Position numbers and translations under genes: made by a program. Of a stretch of 64,000 bases of DNA, positions 1-11,130 are shown piece after piece. Numbering within the stretch: position 1 is the first letter of the stretch; every line of letters begins with the position of its first letter. The stretch comes from Takakia lepidozioides (lineage: Eukaryota; Streptophyta; Takakiopsida; Takakiales; Takakiaceae): contig CM060731.1 in NCBI GenBank assembly GCA_030704615.1, positions 57,950,756 to 58,014,755 of the forward strand, read 5' to 3'. The notes under the pieces are model-generated. The model was not told the origin of the DNA and searched no databases. It saw nothing but the letters and a program-made list of their open reading frames with translations.

Positions 1-236
1 ATATTTAAAAGTATTAAAAATGGTGATATGAATAACAGTATTGACTAAATACTATTTATAATCAACATCATGTAAATAACATCATCTTTATTTTTTAAGT
101 AAAAAATATTGTTTGACTATAACTGGAATGTGTCACATATCAACTCACAATACTTTATTTATATTTAAAATTAATGTATTTGAATGTTGAAGTCTTCTCA
201 TTATATTCATGTTGTGTATACATGATTTCATCACAG
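1..236. other. AT-rich flank, probably intron of the first gene
   Basis: Very AT-rich sequence with no coding potential that I can see. It ends in a splice-acceptor-like TCACAG directly before the first recognisable exon of the thioredoxin-like gene, so it is most likely the preceding intron of that gene. Confidence 0.5.
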
Positions 237-912
237 GAAGGAGACACAAATTAAGGACGTTTTAGACCTTAATTCATTTAATTTTGAAGACATGATCAAT
301 AAAAGGTGGTTATCTCCCACTTTATCATCTAAATTGTTTTTGTTCTATGAGATTTATTTTTTTCAGTGTTTCATGGATCATCATATTATATTCTTATTTA
401 ACTTGTGCTCTTTACAGACCAACATTTGTGATGTTTTATGCACCATGGTGTCCCCATTGTCAAAGATTGCATCCCATTTGGAGGCAGCTTGCTCAAGTTC
501 TTGACCACCTTGGTTCAGATGTGCAGGTCTTTTTTCTCTATCCTTTGGATATTCCTCAAACCTTCAAACTTTGTAGGATAATATAATAGTACCATTAATA
601 CCTTTTGGATACATCTTTTGAACTTGAAAGCTTTACTCGTAATGTATGTATACTATTTCTTAATTATATTATATATTTTACATGTAGTACAGAAATACTA
701 CCAAGATACATTATTCGCAATGTTTTTTGTTTGAACAACAGATTGCGATAGTGGATGCAACAAAACACATGCGTCTTGCAGACAAGTTTGAGGTGCCAGG
801 ATTTCCAACTCTAATTTTTTTCAAAGACGGACAACCAGTGGGTAGGCATAAAGGACCACGTGATGTTGAATCACTAGTAGCATTTATTGAGCATCACGTA
901 CCTACTCGCTAA
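237..912 (+). CDS. Thioredoxin/PDI-like protein, last three exons (5' partial)
   Basis: Three exons can be joined in phase: 237-305, 418-526 and 742-912 (stop TAA 910-912), each intron being GT...AG. Exon 1 reads like the start of a thioredoxin fold (KDVLDLNSFNFEDMIN). Exon 2 carries the redox active site APWCPHC. Exon 3 carries the cis-proline strand (VPGFPTLIFFKDG) and the final helix, ending in VPTR. The frame crosses both junctions without a break (AG|A makes Arg; CAG|ATT is phase 0). The domain is a dithiol-disulfide oxidoreductase fold. The C-terminus has no KDEL/HDEL signal, so ER-lumen retention is not supported by this end. At least one earlier exon lies outside the window, so I cannot say whether this is a single-domain thioredoxin-like protein or the last domain of a PDI-like protein. 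Confidence 0.82.
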
Positions 913-1819
913 CATATTATTTAAGTTTTATTTTTTTGTTTTATTTTATTTTTTGGGAGGGGGGAAAGGAGGAAACAAAGGTTGTGTGATGTTTGACAAA
1001 ATAATTAGACATCATATGAAAGTAAAATGATAGTGCATAATGCTGTATGCTAATTTATTGGTTATCTACCTATTAGATGTTGTGACAAGTATATATTTTT
1101 GATTAATTCTAGATGGTAATATATATTAAAATTTGTCCAAAGTAGTTGACCGTATCCTACATATGAAGTGATAGTTTGAGTGAGGAATGGAATTCTAAAG
1201 ACATTCTCATGAAACATTGATTGGTTTCAATGATAATATGGTGAGACAACTTGATTTGTAGATGAATATACCATTTTGTCTAGATACCATCTAATATTTA
1301 AAATAGTTATGAAGATGCATATTTAGAGACAAGTTGACTTTTTAAAAAAAAAACAAAAAAAACAAATGTCGTTTAGCTTCAAAAAGAAATGTATACATCA
1401 GTTAATCATATATTCCTACTCATTAGATCGCCTTCCTCTCTCGTCTCCTTCCCTTTATGGTTGTTGCATATTTTAAATTTAAATTTTCACGTGACACTTG
1501 TTTCTTTCTTTGTACTCTGCACATATTATATTCATAAATAATGCAGATGTGAGAGAGAGAGGACAAAAGTTTTAGATATAATATTATGTTATCTTTGAAG
1601 CAAAATTTTCTTTGTTACAAATAACATTCATATTAAACTACTAACATTCAATTAGTGTTAACTTGAATTGAATTGTAGATGATTAAATCGAATAAAAATT
1701 AGAGATTAGCCTCCATGTTGGCGTCATCTCTCTTTCCCCATTGCCTTTGAGTTGTACAATATGGTTGGAGATTCTCATTGTTTATCCCATATTGTAAAAA
1801 ATCATCAATAGTTAAAAAG
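913..1819. other. 3' flank, AT-rich intergenic
   Basis: Holds the 3' UTR of the thioredoxin-like gene, short A runs near 1345 and AT-rich filler. No gene, RNA or clear repeat seen. Confidence 0.5.
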
Positions 1820-1995
1820 TCAAATGTTAGTCTGTGAAGCCCGTTGATAGATCATGCCAAGTGTAACTTTTGGTGTCACTTCAACCCGAAGAATTACTTA
1901 ACTTTTTGTTTGGAAGGTGGACACCTTCTAAGAATCCTAACCGGTTGCACAAACCTCTCTCGATGATTCAAAAGTCCCACCTTAGGTGTCCGGTT
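1820..1995 (-). repeat. Diverged SINE-like repeat, related to 8280-8470
   Basis: Read on the minus strand, the block AAGGTGTCCACCTTCC, then a TTAA-containing spacer, then GAAGTGACACCAAAAGTTAC matches the + strand block at about 8376-8440 in order and spacing. The tRNA-like head is not clear in this copy. I treat it as an old copy of the same short repeat. Confidence 0.45.
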
Positions 1996-2340
1996 AACCC
2001 TTCAATCCCCTTTCCATAGTTGGGTGCTATGATATAAGGTAATGACCAAATGAGAGGAAGATAAAAAAACTGTTTGTAAGTGAAACTTATGATAGTACTT
2101 TACCACGGAGGAGTACTCTTTTATGTTTGGTGACATCCAACACATATCTATATGGTGAGCTGGTGGTCCTATGTTGTACGGCCTAACTAGAAGACAAAAA
2201 AAATTGCTTACCCACATGGAGGCTGTATATGAAGATGCTACACTCGACCGAGATCTTGCCTTTGTAACTCAAAGCCATATCCGTCTATGTTGGATGTCAC
2301 CTATTGTAGCCAACCCAGCCATAAACAGGTGGGTGTGCTA

Positions 2341-2815
2341 GAGTGCTGGTCTGGTATTGGGTTTTTTACATACCACACTGGTCCTGATACCAACCCCATC
2401 ACAAAATTTTCATACCAATCTGGTCTATATAATGGTGGATGTATTTTTTTCCAGATACTGGTATGAGCATGAGTATCATGACCACAATACCAGCTGGTAT
2501 GAGATCTCAATTCTGGTATCACTCCAAAGCCATTTGACTTACAAGTTCATCAAGTGAAAATAATTACAATAAACATAAAGTAGATATAAATAAGTACATG
2601 TATTTCCACATAAATAGTATAGTACACATACCAGAGTAAATGAGGAGGACGGCGGGGGTTACTGGTATTGTGGCTGGTATGAGAAAACGGATACCAGCGT
2701 GGTTTGGTATGTGACCTAGTATTGTAGAACTTAAGACCAGGCTGGTCTGGTCCGGATACCAGGGTTGATACCACCGTTGATACTCGGGTCTGATACGTAT
2801 ACCAGATCAACACTG
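2341..2815. mobile_element. hAT-type MITE, copy 1
   Basis: A 475-bp non-coding element flanked by a perfect 8-bp target duplication GTGTGCTA (2333-2340 and 2816-2823). The ends are inverted: GAGTGCTGGTCTGGTAT on the left and ATACCAGATCAACACTG on the right, close to the 17-bp ends of the copy at 62301-62806. The interior aligns with that copy over most of its length and is full of CTGGTAT/ATACCAG words. Eight-bp target duplications with CAGTG-like ends are characteristic of hAT transposons. There is no transposase, so it is non-autonomous. Confidence 0.88.
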
Positions 2816-2823
2816 GTGTGCTA

Positions 2824-3380
2824 CTTTCTAATTTTTAATTTGTAATACACATTAAAAAATTAGTTTCTATATATTTGTTGTGCTATTATAAGTTACATTT
2901 CTGCTTTTTCTTTTTCTTAAAGGGATGAGAGGCCCTGAAAATTTATTAAAAAGGGAAAAAATTAAACCCTTACTCTGCACTTCTGAGTGGTAAAAAAATG
3001 CTGATTTCTCTTTGTTGATATCTGCTCGTAATTCCAGCGGACGACCAAAGGTCGTAGACTAGTTTAGCATAGAGCAGGAATAGGGTGCCCTAATGTCACA
3101 TCATCGTCACCACGTCACAATAGCCACGTCATCGTAAATGTTTTTGGAATGTACCCGAAATTAACCGGAAAATAACTGGGAGGTACGTTGCAGCAGGGGG
3201 AGGGATGAGAGGGATGAGGTTGCCCCCACGTGCTTGAGCGGCGGAGGGGTTTCACACAGGGATCTGAGATCCTACATGGTGGATGCTGCACAACCTTTCC
3301 TGCAAATGTGGGCTCCTGGCTCCTGTTAGTACCCTGATTTGGTGTTCTTCCTGATGTTTACAAGGCTCTTGGGAGAGTCA
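2824..3380. other. Intergenic, no gene seen
   Basis: AT-rich at first, then GC-richer. It contains short runs of CACGTCAC/CACGTCAT near 3110-3130 that resemble ACGT-core plant cis elements, but I cannot link them to a gene. Confidence 0.4.
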
Positions 3381-3382
3381 GC

Positions 3383-5975
3383 TTGGGTGTTTCAATCTTG
3401 CCTGCTCGGCTGCACCGTGGTGGTTCCCATAGACCAATCCGACATTACTTTACTACAGACACAAGCAGCACACACAAGAGGTCCTTTTGGGTTGATGGTC
3501 GGTCAAATCCTCCATGGGTCATGACACAAGGTCAAGGACAATGTGGTGAGGGCACCCAACCAGCTAACTTGCAGAATTCAATATGCATCTCAGGGGCCAA
3601 TCTGATGAGAGGGAAAAACAGGCTGAAATAGGTCGCACCTTCTTCAACACATTTCAGCCTGTTTTTCCCTGTTATCAGAGCCGTCCCTAAATTTTCATGT
3701 TGAATTCTGGAAGTTAGCTCGTTGGTGGATCTCTAGTGGTTTTGGAGTGATTTTGACATGTTACTTCCAAGTGGCAACAGGAAAATATCGAAAAACAACA
3801 TATACCCAGAGACGAGGAGAAGCTCTGGAATGAATACGTTTCTGATCCCAGTCAATGATGAAACAATCGAGGCAAAAAGGTGAATGCCTGTTGGAAGCAG
3901 ACGCAAGCAGACGCAAGTCAGCATAGGAACTAGTGTCATAAGTAGGGTTGGGGTGTTTGCTGGAACAATTCTAGGCTGTCATTGTCAGCTGCCAGCAGCA
4001 AGGCAAGGATGTATGCATGATTTGTGCAGAGGCATGGATAGCTGAAGGAGCAGGGATAGAGTGTGGGTCCAGATTCATCCAAGAGGGCCGGATTTCAAGC
4101 TCCAGATTACCTATGACTCCCTGTGGAAGGACAGGTACAGATCAACTGGAAGCCGCAGCAGCATGATAAAATCAGGCACTGCGAAGACCTTCTTCAACAC
4201 ATTTCACCCTATTTTTCCCTCTTATCAAAATCGGCCCTAAATTTTCATGTTGAATTCTGCAAGTTAGCTCGTTGAGTGAACTTTTGATAGTTTGGAGTGA
4301 CTGACATGACACTGCCAATGTGACAACAGGAAAGTATCCAGAAACAGGTAACGACTTCAAGCTCCAGATTACCTATGATTCACTGTGGATCAATAGCTAC
4401 AAGAAACCTGCATGGGTAGATGGTCAACTAAAGACAGCAGCTGCAGCGGCACAGTTGATAAAATCAGGCACCTCAACCATGACCACAGCTTCTGAAAGAG
4501 GATCAAGAGAGGGAGTCCACAATGCCACTTCTGGCACTTCTGGGCATGTGAAGATGCTTTGTGCGGCAGGTAGACTGACAGAGGCTCTACAAACTTTAAA
4601 CCAAGGAGGCATTTCAATAGATTCAGATACGTATGTCTGTCTCTTGCTTAAGTGCATCAAGATGGAAGGTCTGGAAGCTGGAAAGCAGGTGCACACTCAC
4701 ATAAACCAAAGTGGATTCACGCCAGATGTTTTTATACTCAACATCCTTGTCAACATGTGTGTCAAGTGTGGGAGCATCATGGATGCTCACCAAGTGTTCA
4801 ACAGACTGCCTCAACGATCTTTGATCACGTGGAATATAATGTTGGCAGGATTTACCAAGCATGGGTGTGGTAGGAATGCTTTGGAGACCTATGATCAAAT
4901 GATGGGGGAAGGGGTGAAGCTGACCACATCACGTTTCTGTGCATTTGCAAAGCGTGTGCAAGCCTGACAGCTCTGGAAAAGGGTGAAGAGGTGCATGGCA
5001 ACATTGTCAGAGCTGCGATTGTACCAAATGTCATTCTGAACAATACCCTCGTGGACATGTATGAAGGGAGTGTTTGACAGTATGGTTGAACGAGATGTGG
5101 TGTCGTGGAGTGCGATGATTGCAGGATATGCATAGCAAGGGCGCGGGATGGAGGCTTTGGAGACCTATGAGCAAATGATGTGCGAAGGGGTGAAGCCCAA
5201 CCACATAACGCTTGTTTGCATTTGCAATGCGTGTGCAAGCCTGGGAGCCCTGGAAAAGTGCAAAGAGGTCCATGGTGACATCGTCAAATCTGGAATTGTA
5301 CCCGATGTCATTCTGTACACTGCCCTGATGGACATGTATGTCAAACTTGGGTGCATCGAGGATGCAAAGGGAGTGTTCAACAGTATGGCTGAATGAGATG
5401 TGGTGTCGTGGAGTGCGATGATTGCAGGATATGCACAGCAAGGGTGCGGGATGGAGGCTTTGGAGACGTATGAGCGAATGATGTGCAAAGGGGTGAAGCC
5501 CAACCACATGACATTTGTTTGTGTTTGCAATGCGTGTGCAAGCTTGGGAGCTCTGGAAAAGAGGAAAGAGGTCCATGGTGACATCGTCAAAGCTGGAATT
5601 GTACCCGATGTCATTCTGAACACTGCCCTGCTGGACACGTATGTCAAATCTGGGTGCATCAAGGATGCGAAGGGAGTGTTCGACAGTATGGCTGAACAAG
5701 ATGTGGTGTCGTGGAACGCGATGCTTGCAGGGTATGCACAGCAGGGGCGCGGGATGGAGGCTTTGGAGACGTATGAGCAAATGATGGGGGAAGGGGTGAA
5801 GCCCGACCACATCACGTTTGTATGCGTTTGCAGTGCGTGTGCAAGCTTGGCAGCCCTGGAAAAAGGCAAAGAGGTGCTTGGTTGCATCGCCAAACCTGGA
5901 ATTTGTCAAGATTGGATTGTAACTGAAGCTGGAAGGAGTACTTTGTGGACTGGATTGTACCTCCAGTTGTTTTAG
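3383..5975 (+). pseudogene. PPR pseudogene A (PLS-type), with its leader
   Basis: From about 4320 the translation shows a leader, then classic PLS PPR motifs (YVCLLLKCIKMEGLEAGKQ; VHTHINQSGFTPDVFILN; repeated EALETYEQM and [10 protein letters not shown] units). The frame is broken by a one-base loss near 4917 (GAAGCTGACC against GAAGCCCGACC in its paralogue). A 26-bp deletion near 5060 (ATGTATG|AAGGGAGTG) puts the frame back. There are in-frame stops at 5133-5135 (CAG to TAG) and 5394-5396 (CGA to TGA). It ends without E or DYW domains. The stretch 3400-3560 resembles the leader upstream of the intact PPR gene at 16710-19241, and 3640-3760 is repeated at about 4180-4320. It is a dead duplicate of an organelle RNA-editing factor family member. 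Confidence 0.85.
3611..3669. repeat. Perfect 19-bp inverted repeat in PPR leader
   Basis: GGGAAAAACAGGCTGAAAT at 3611-3629 is matched by its exact reverse complement at 3651-3669, with a 21-nt loop. The right arm and what follows it recur in diverged form at about 4180-4215 and near 63505-63540, so the arm belongs to the PPR-family leader. The hairpin itself is present only here. Confidence 0.75.
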
Positions 5976-6025
5976 ATTAACATTTCTGCTCTCCTGCAAA
6001 GTGATGGACTCATTATCAGAAGTTA

Positions 6026-7617
6026 ATGTTCCTTGTTAGCAGGCTGGGAAAGTACGTTGTTCAATGTTGTTCCCTGCTATTTAAAGCCTGTATGGTTGAA
6101 GCTATAGCTTCTCAGCTGTCCACTCATGGTTTTCACAGAAAAATCCAAGATCGCCAGGCTTCAGACATGAGGCTACAGAGGAAGCAGTTTGGATTGAGAA
6201 ATGGTTGGACCCTCCTTGGGTGTAAGCAGAGCTAGCTACCGTGATGCAACGTCAAGCACAATCTGGAGATAGTCTTAATGCTGATGTGCGCCATGGATAT
6301 CCAGCCCAAGAGTACAATTGGTATGGCTCTGATGATCATACAAGGGTCAAACCTGAACAGATAGAGATTGTACAGTTTATTCTTAAAGATGACTACTGTA
6401 GTTTTGTAACTCCATTGCTATGTACCAGGAAGCATGTCCTAATGAAGATAGGCTATATTCAAGGAGCTTTGAGACATTATCTTTGTTGGAGTGTAAGGTT
6501 TGTAAAAATAGTTCATAGTCATGCGGGATGACAGGGTTGAATCAGGCACAGTCACTTGGTGGACATCAGACTGGCTGCAGGGGTATCGCTACTGCAGGGG
6601 TACTCCCATGGTGGATACACTCCAAGTGTTTGACAAAATGCCTGAAAGAGATATGCTTATGTGGACTATAATGATAGGAGGATATGCCAAGCTTGGGTGT
6701 GGTAAAGAGGTCCATTCTGGGCTGGGGTGGGTGAGCAAATGAAAGGAGAAAGGATGATGCCTGACAGAGTCACATTTCACTTCCGTTTTACATGCCTGTG
6801 CCAGCTTTGGAGATTTGGAAAGGGGCAAAGAGGTCCATTCTGACATCATCAATGCTGAAATTGCGCCGGATATCATTCTGAAGACTGCTATTGCTGACAT
6901 GTATGCCAAATGGAGTATGAGGGATGCATGTCAAGTGTTCGACAAGATGGTTGGACAAAATGTGGTCTCATGGAACGCCATGATTGCAGGATATGCTTGT
7001 GTTAGAGAGGCTTTCAAGATCTATGAGCTAATGCATCGGGAGGGGGTGATGCCCGATAGGGTCACTTTCACTTCTGTGCTCAATGCATGTGCCAATCTAG
7101 GAGACCTCGAGAGGGCAAAGAGATCCATGCTGATATCATCAAAGGTGAAATTGCAGCAGATAGCATTCTAGAGATTGCCCTCACTGACATGTTTGTCTTA
7201 TGCGGGAGCATAGAGAATGCGCATCAAGTGTTCGACAAAATGGTGGAACGAGATGATGTATTATGGAACTCCATGATTACAGGCTACATTGGAGGTGGGT
7301 CTGGTAGGGAGGCTCTTGAGATTTATGAGAAAATGGAACGTGATGGGGTGACGCCTGACAGGGTCACATTCATTTGTATTCTCAATGCATGTGCAAGCCT
7401 AGGTGCTCTTGAAAAGGGCAGAGAGGTCCACGCTGACTTTGTCAAAGCTGGTATCGCTTCATATGTAAAGTTAGAGAATACCATTGTTAACATGTATGCC
7501 AAATGTGGGTGCGTAGAGGATGCACGTCAAGTGTTTGACAATATGCAGGCTGAACGAGATGATAGCAGGATATGTCCATCATGGGTGTGGGATGGAGGCC
7601 CTCCAACTATTTGAACA
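6026..7617 (+). pseudogene. PPR pseudogene B (PLS-type), with its leader
   Basis: A second truncated PPR paralogue. The leader at 6026-6240 matches that of the intact minus-strand gene (GFHR, then a KQS-stop end), and a start region at about 6520 resembles the intact gene's beginning. PPR units follow ([51 protein letters not shown]). At least three frames are needed: 6521-6742, 6815-7171 and 7087-7614, with breaks near 6730 and 7110. It ends in a scrambled NMQAERDDSRICPSW stretch where an E/DYW tail would be expected. Copy and orientation fit a tandem duplication with pseudogene A. Confidence 0.82.
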
Positions 7618-8279
7618 AAATGCTATTTGAATCCCTCTGTGTGCACATGTACTTCCTTCACTGTTTTCACACAGGTTTTCAGCCTCACACCTGTCACACT
7701 CGTCCAACTACTAAGCCCTTGTCACAGTCTTGAATCTCTGGTTGCAAGGTTACTTTTTGGAGATGCACGGAATCAGCCTGGCAAGGCACTAGTGGCTCTA
7801 GAAACACAGAACGCACAGCTTCCAGTGTCTATCTCTCTGTTTCTTGGGCAAAACCAGCACCTGGGGGCTTCCACCGAATACTCCCAAGAATTCTTAGATC
7901 TGCATGTTGGATCATAGATCTGTGGCAGTGAAAAAAGTCCATCTTGCTAGTTTTTAGAAAAGAGTGTTTGCCATGCCTTGTGTATCCAAGAGAGAAATTT
8001 CATTTCATCTCTTTCTCGCCCAAATTGTTCGTGTCTGTGGCCAAGTCTAAAGGTAATAACAAAGTCTCGCAAGTACATTCTCTCTGTCTGCTAGAGGATA
8101 TGTAGGTAGCATGCTATGTCAGCGTCCCCTGCAATGTTTTGGAAATCTCCAGCTTTCCGCATTCATTGCATCATTTTTCATAGATAGCAATCTCCATCAT
8201 GTGTATTAGAAAGTGTGAAGTGGCTCCCGGCTCAAAAACTCGTAATACAACGCAACAGCCAGCCACACGAGTACGAGTG
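7618..8279. other. Intergenic, no gene seen
   Basis: Flank of PPR pseudogene B. No coding region supported by any similarity that I recognise. Confidence 0.4.
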
Positions 8280-8470
8280 CAATACACTTTCGTGTAAAGC
8301 GACCAAGATGTAGCCCAGTTGGTAATGGGCACATACCACCTCGGAAGTGGTTGTGGATTCAATCCACTGATTGGTGTCACAAAGGTGTCCACCTTCCTAA
8401 CGAAGGCACTAACCCTTTGGGGGTGAAGAGACACCATAATTTACGCTTCGTTGGGGAGGCGTCACATGCT
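8280..8470 (+). repeat. tRNA-derived SINE-like repeat, type B
   Basis: It begins with a tRNA-like head: an A-box-like TAGCCCAGTTGG near 8310, a middle CTCGGAAGTGG, and a B-box-like GGATTCAATCC near 8354. A non-tRNA body follows (GGTGTCACAAAGGTGTCCAC...). The head does not close into an acceptor stem, so it is not a working tRNA gene. The body recurs, inverted and diverged, at 1820-1995. Internal pol III promoter boxes are the usual hallmark of a tRNA-derived SINE. Confidence 0.6.
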
Positions 8471-8525
8471 ATGTAATGCACACCTGCGACATTTCTTTAT
8501 CTTTCTCATAGGAAGCTAGTAGGGG

Positions 8526-8712
8526 GGATAAAGATAAAGATAAAGTTTCTTTAACGTCCACTGAATTTACTGAGCCTACTGCTCAACACACAGGCCATCG
8601 AGGGCCCAATGGACGGTCTGAAGGCACATGTTGAAGGATTGAACCCAGTATCACCCAGGTTATGCACAGGCAAGGCACAAACATCCAACCACTGGGCTAC
8701 CTACTCAAGTGC
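8526..8712 (-). mobile_element. tRNA-derived SINE, type A, copy 1
   Basis: On the minus strand it starts near 8712 with ACTTGAGTAGGTAGCCCAGTGG (A box TAGCCCAGTGG), followed about 55 bp later by GGGTTCAATCC (B box). A unique body then ends in a short TTTATC repeat tail at about 8527-8545. A second copy with the same head, body and order lies at 16283-16463. Two dispersed copies with pol III boxes and a simple-repeat tail support a SINE family. Confidence 0.72.
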
Positions 8713-9162
8713 AAAAGGAAAAGAGGAGAGAAAGGAAAGGATAAAGGAACGATGAAAAGAATTAGAAATCATCCCATTTCTTCACGTACAGGGGGACAGC
8801 CCTGAGTGGAGGGCATTCCTGGATTTAAGGGCCCAAAGCCCAGGGTTTACAGTTTACACTGTACAGGTAAACCCTGATGGTTTGGTTGGACAGAATGAGA
8901 AGAGTTGAACCATGTTTGCAGTTTGCACAGACAGACAGCAGACCCAAGTCGCCAGACGCCTTGTTTGACCAGTCAAACACGCAGCCAAAGACTCGAGTAT
9001 GTAGCTGGGGAGGCAAGTCAGAGCAACAAAAACGTGGGGACCCAAACCGAGCTTAGCTTAGCCTGGCGCTCCCTGTGGTCCGATTGTTTTGTGAAGCCTA
9101 GATGTTAGGGTGATGTGCAGAAGAAAAGTGGAGTGGGTTTGGGAGTAGGGGAAGCTCAGGCT

Positions 9163-11130
9163 ATGGCGCTCTCTCCAGCGATTGCTGCACGCTGTGCATC
9201 TGGTTGTGCGAACAATATATGGTCATGTGGGGAGGATACTGCAGCAGGTGGGGGCCCGTCACAGAGTTCCAGGATCAGGAATGTAGCCTCTGTGGGGCGC
9301 AAGGATAAATTGGTTGTTGTGCAACAGTTCCACGCAAAAACTTGTAGGAAGTCGTCTGTTAGTAATGCGGGATTGTCTCGAGACTATCTTTTTCATTCTG
9401 AGAGGTTTGGAGGCGAGGAATTTGGAAATAGGTTTTCCTCCAGAGGATCGGTGATGGCTACCAGGGCAATCGGTGCACAGGTTCTGGAAGGGGCGCGGCC
9501 AACATCTCATGAGGAGGCAACAATCGTCGATGTGGACCTGGGTGACCGAAGCTACCCTATCTACATCGGTGTGGGTTTATTAAACCGGCCCGATTTGCTA
9601 CAGCGACATGTGAAGGGGAAGAAGGTATGGACAAATTGGGCTCTCCACTATCGCTGGCTGAGACTTTCTATGTGAGACAGTCTATTTTTTGCATCAGATT
9701 AATATGTATAGGAAAGTAATCCATATTTTACAGTTGATTGGATGACAAGTTCGTGCTTTCCTATTTCAGAGGTGCATGATAATGCGAGGGCAAGCACGGC
9801 ACGTCTGGATTCCGGAATTCAATCTGAGCTTTTCCTGCAAGAAAGCTGTTCAGCCTTCCATTTTTGATGCTGTGTTTGGTCCTCCTCTGACAAACATTGG
9901 AATTCCTTTTCTAATCCCCGAACGCCTATATGATGATGGAATGGAATGACCTTAATTGGTGACCTTATTGGAAAAAATGTGCTTTGAGCTATCGTTGAGG
10001 TTACTGAACTTTGTTTGTGGCCTCGATGTTCAGGTGCTGGTGGTTACAAACGAAACTGTGGCGCCACTGTACTTGGAAAGAGTAATAGCAGCCCTGACTC
10101 ATGGAGGGGTAAACTTAGAGGTTGAAAGTGTCATTTTGCCTGACGGAGAGAAGTACAAAGATCTGCCAACCCTGATGAAGATTTATGACAAGGCTATTGA
10201 GACACGCATGGATCGGAGATGCACATTTGTTGCGTTGGGGGGTGGGGTGATTGGTGATATGTGCGGCTACGCAGCTGCATCTTACTTGCGGGGTGTCAAT
10301 TTTATTCAGATTCCCACAACACTCATGGCCCAGGTAGCCTTTCCTCTAGATCATCCCTAGGTTACTGCTGCTCTGGTCTTGGTATGCTCTGACATGATAC
10401 TGAGCATTCTACTTACTTTCCCATTTGCCTCATGGTGCAGGTGGATTCGTCAGTTGGAGGGAAGACTGGTGTAAATCACCCTCTGGGTAAGAACATGATA
10501 GGCGCTTTTTATCAACCCCAGTGTGTGCTTGTGGACACTGAAACCCTGAACACTTTACCTGACCGGGAGCTTGCATCGGGTGTTGCTGAGGTAATCAAGT
10601 ATGGGCTAATTCGAGATGACAAGTTCTTTGAATGGCAAGAACAGAATATGGAGGCATTACTTGCCCGTGATCCAAGAGCATTGGCATATGCGGTGAAGAC
10701 ATCTTGTGAGAATAAGGCAGAAGTAGTGGCCTTAGATGAAAGGGAAGGCGGGGTTCGTGCAACATTGAATCTTGGCCACACATTTGGACATGCAATTGAA
10801 GCAGGCATTGGATATGGCGGATGGTTGCATGGTGAAGCTGTGGCAGCAGGCACGATCATGGCTGCGGATATGTCCCTTCGACTAGGCTGGATCAGTGAGC
10901 CTTTGTTCAACCGTCTACTGGAATTACACAAACGGGCAAAGCTTCCACTTTCTCCCCCCGATTCAATGGATGTTCAGACGTTCAAGACTATCATGGCCGT
11001 GGACAAGAAGGTAGCTGATGGACTTCTGCGGCTGATTCTACTCAAGGGTCCTCTTGGTAACTGTGTGTTCACAGGCGAATATGATCGCGCAGCTCTTGAT
11101 CAAACTCTCGCTGCTTTTTGTAAGTCTTAG
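9163..11130 (+). CDS. DHQS: 3-dehydroquinate synthase, chloroplast (shikimate pathway)
   Basis: Three exons: 9163-9624, 10034-10333 and 10441-11130 (stop TAG), both introns GT...AG and phase 0, giving about 483 residues. The enzyme turns DAHP into 3-dehydroquinate, the second step of aromatic amino-acid synthesis in plastids. Family signatures are present: LPDGEKYK, the NAD-binding LGGGVIGD, the substrate-site [12 protein letters not shown], and the metal ligands in VAEVIKYG (Glu), [12 protein letters not shown] (His) and LHGEAVAAG (His). The first ~110 residues are Ser/Arg/Ala-rich and low in acidic residues until the catalytic domain begins, as expected for a plastid transit peptide. ATG 9163 is chosen because it is the first ATG in this frame. 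No disabling change is seen; the gene looks functional. Confidence 0.96.

Noticed and set aside
5031-5999. Long minus-strand frames opposite the PPR repeats (up to 322 codons)
   Set aside because: Antisense shadow of the repetitive PPR coding sequence; the plus strand carries the recognisable PPR motifs.
8287-8365. Possible tRNA gene
   Set aside because: A- and B-box-like words are present, but the acceptor stem does not close and the body continues into a dispersed repeat; better explained as a SINE.
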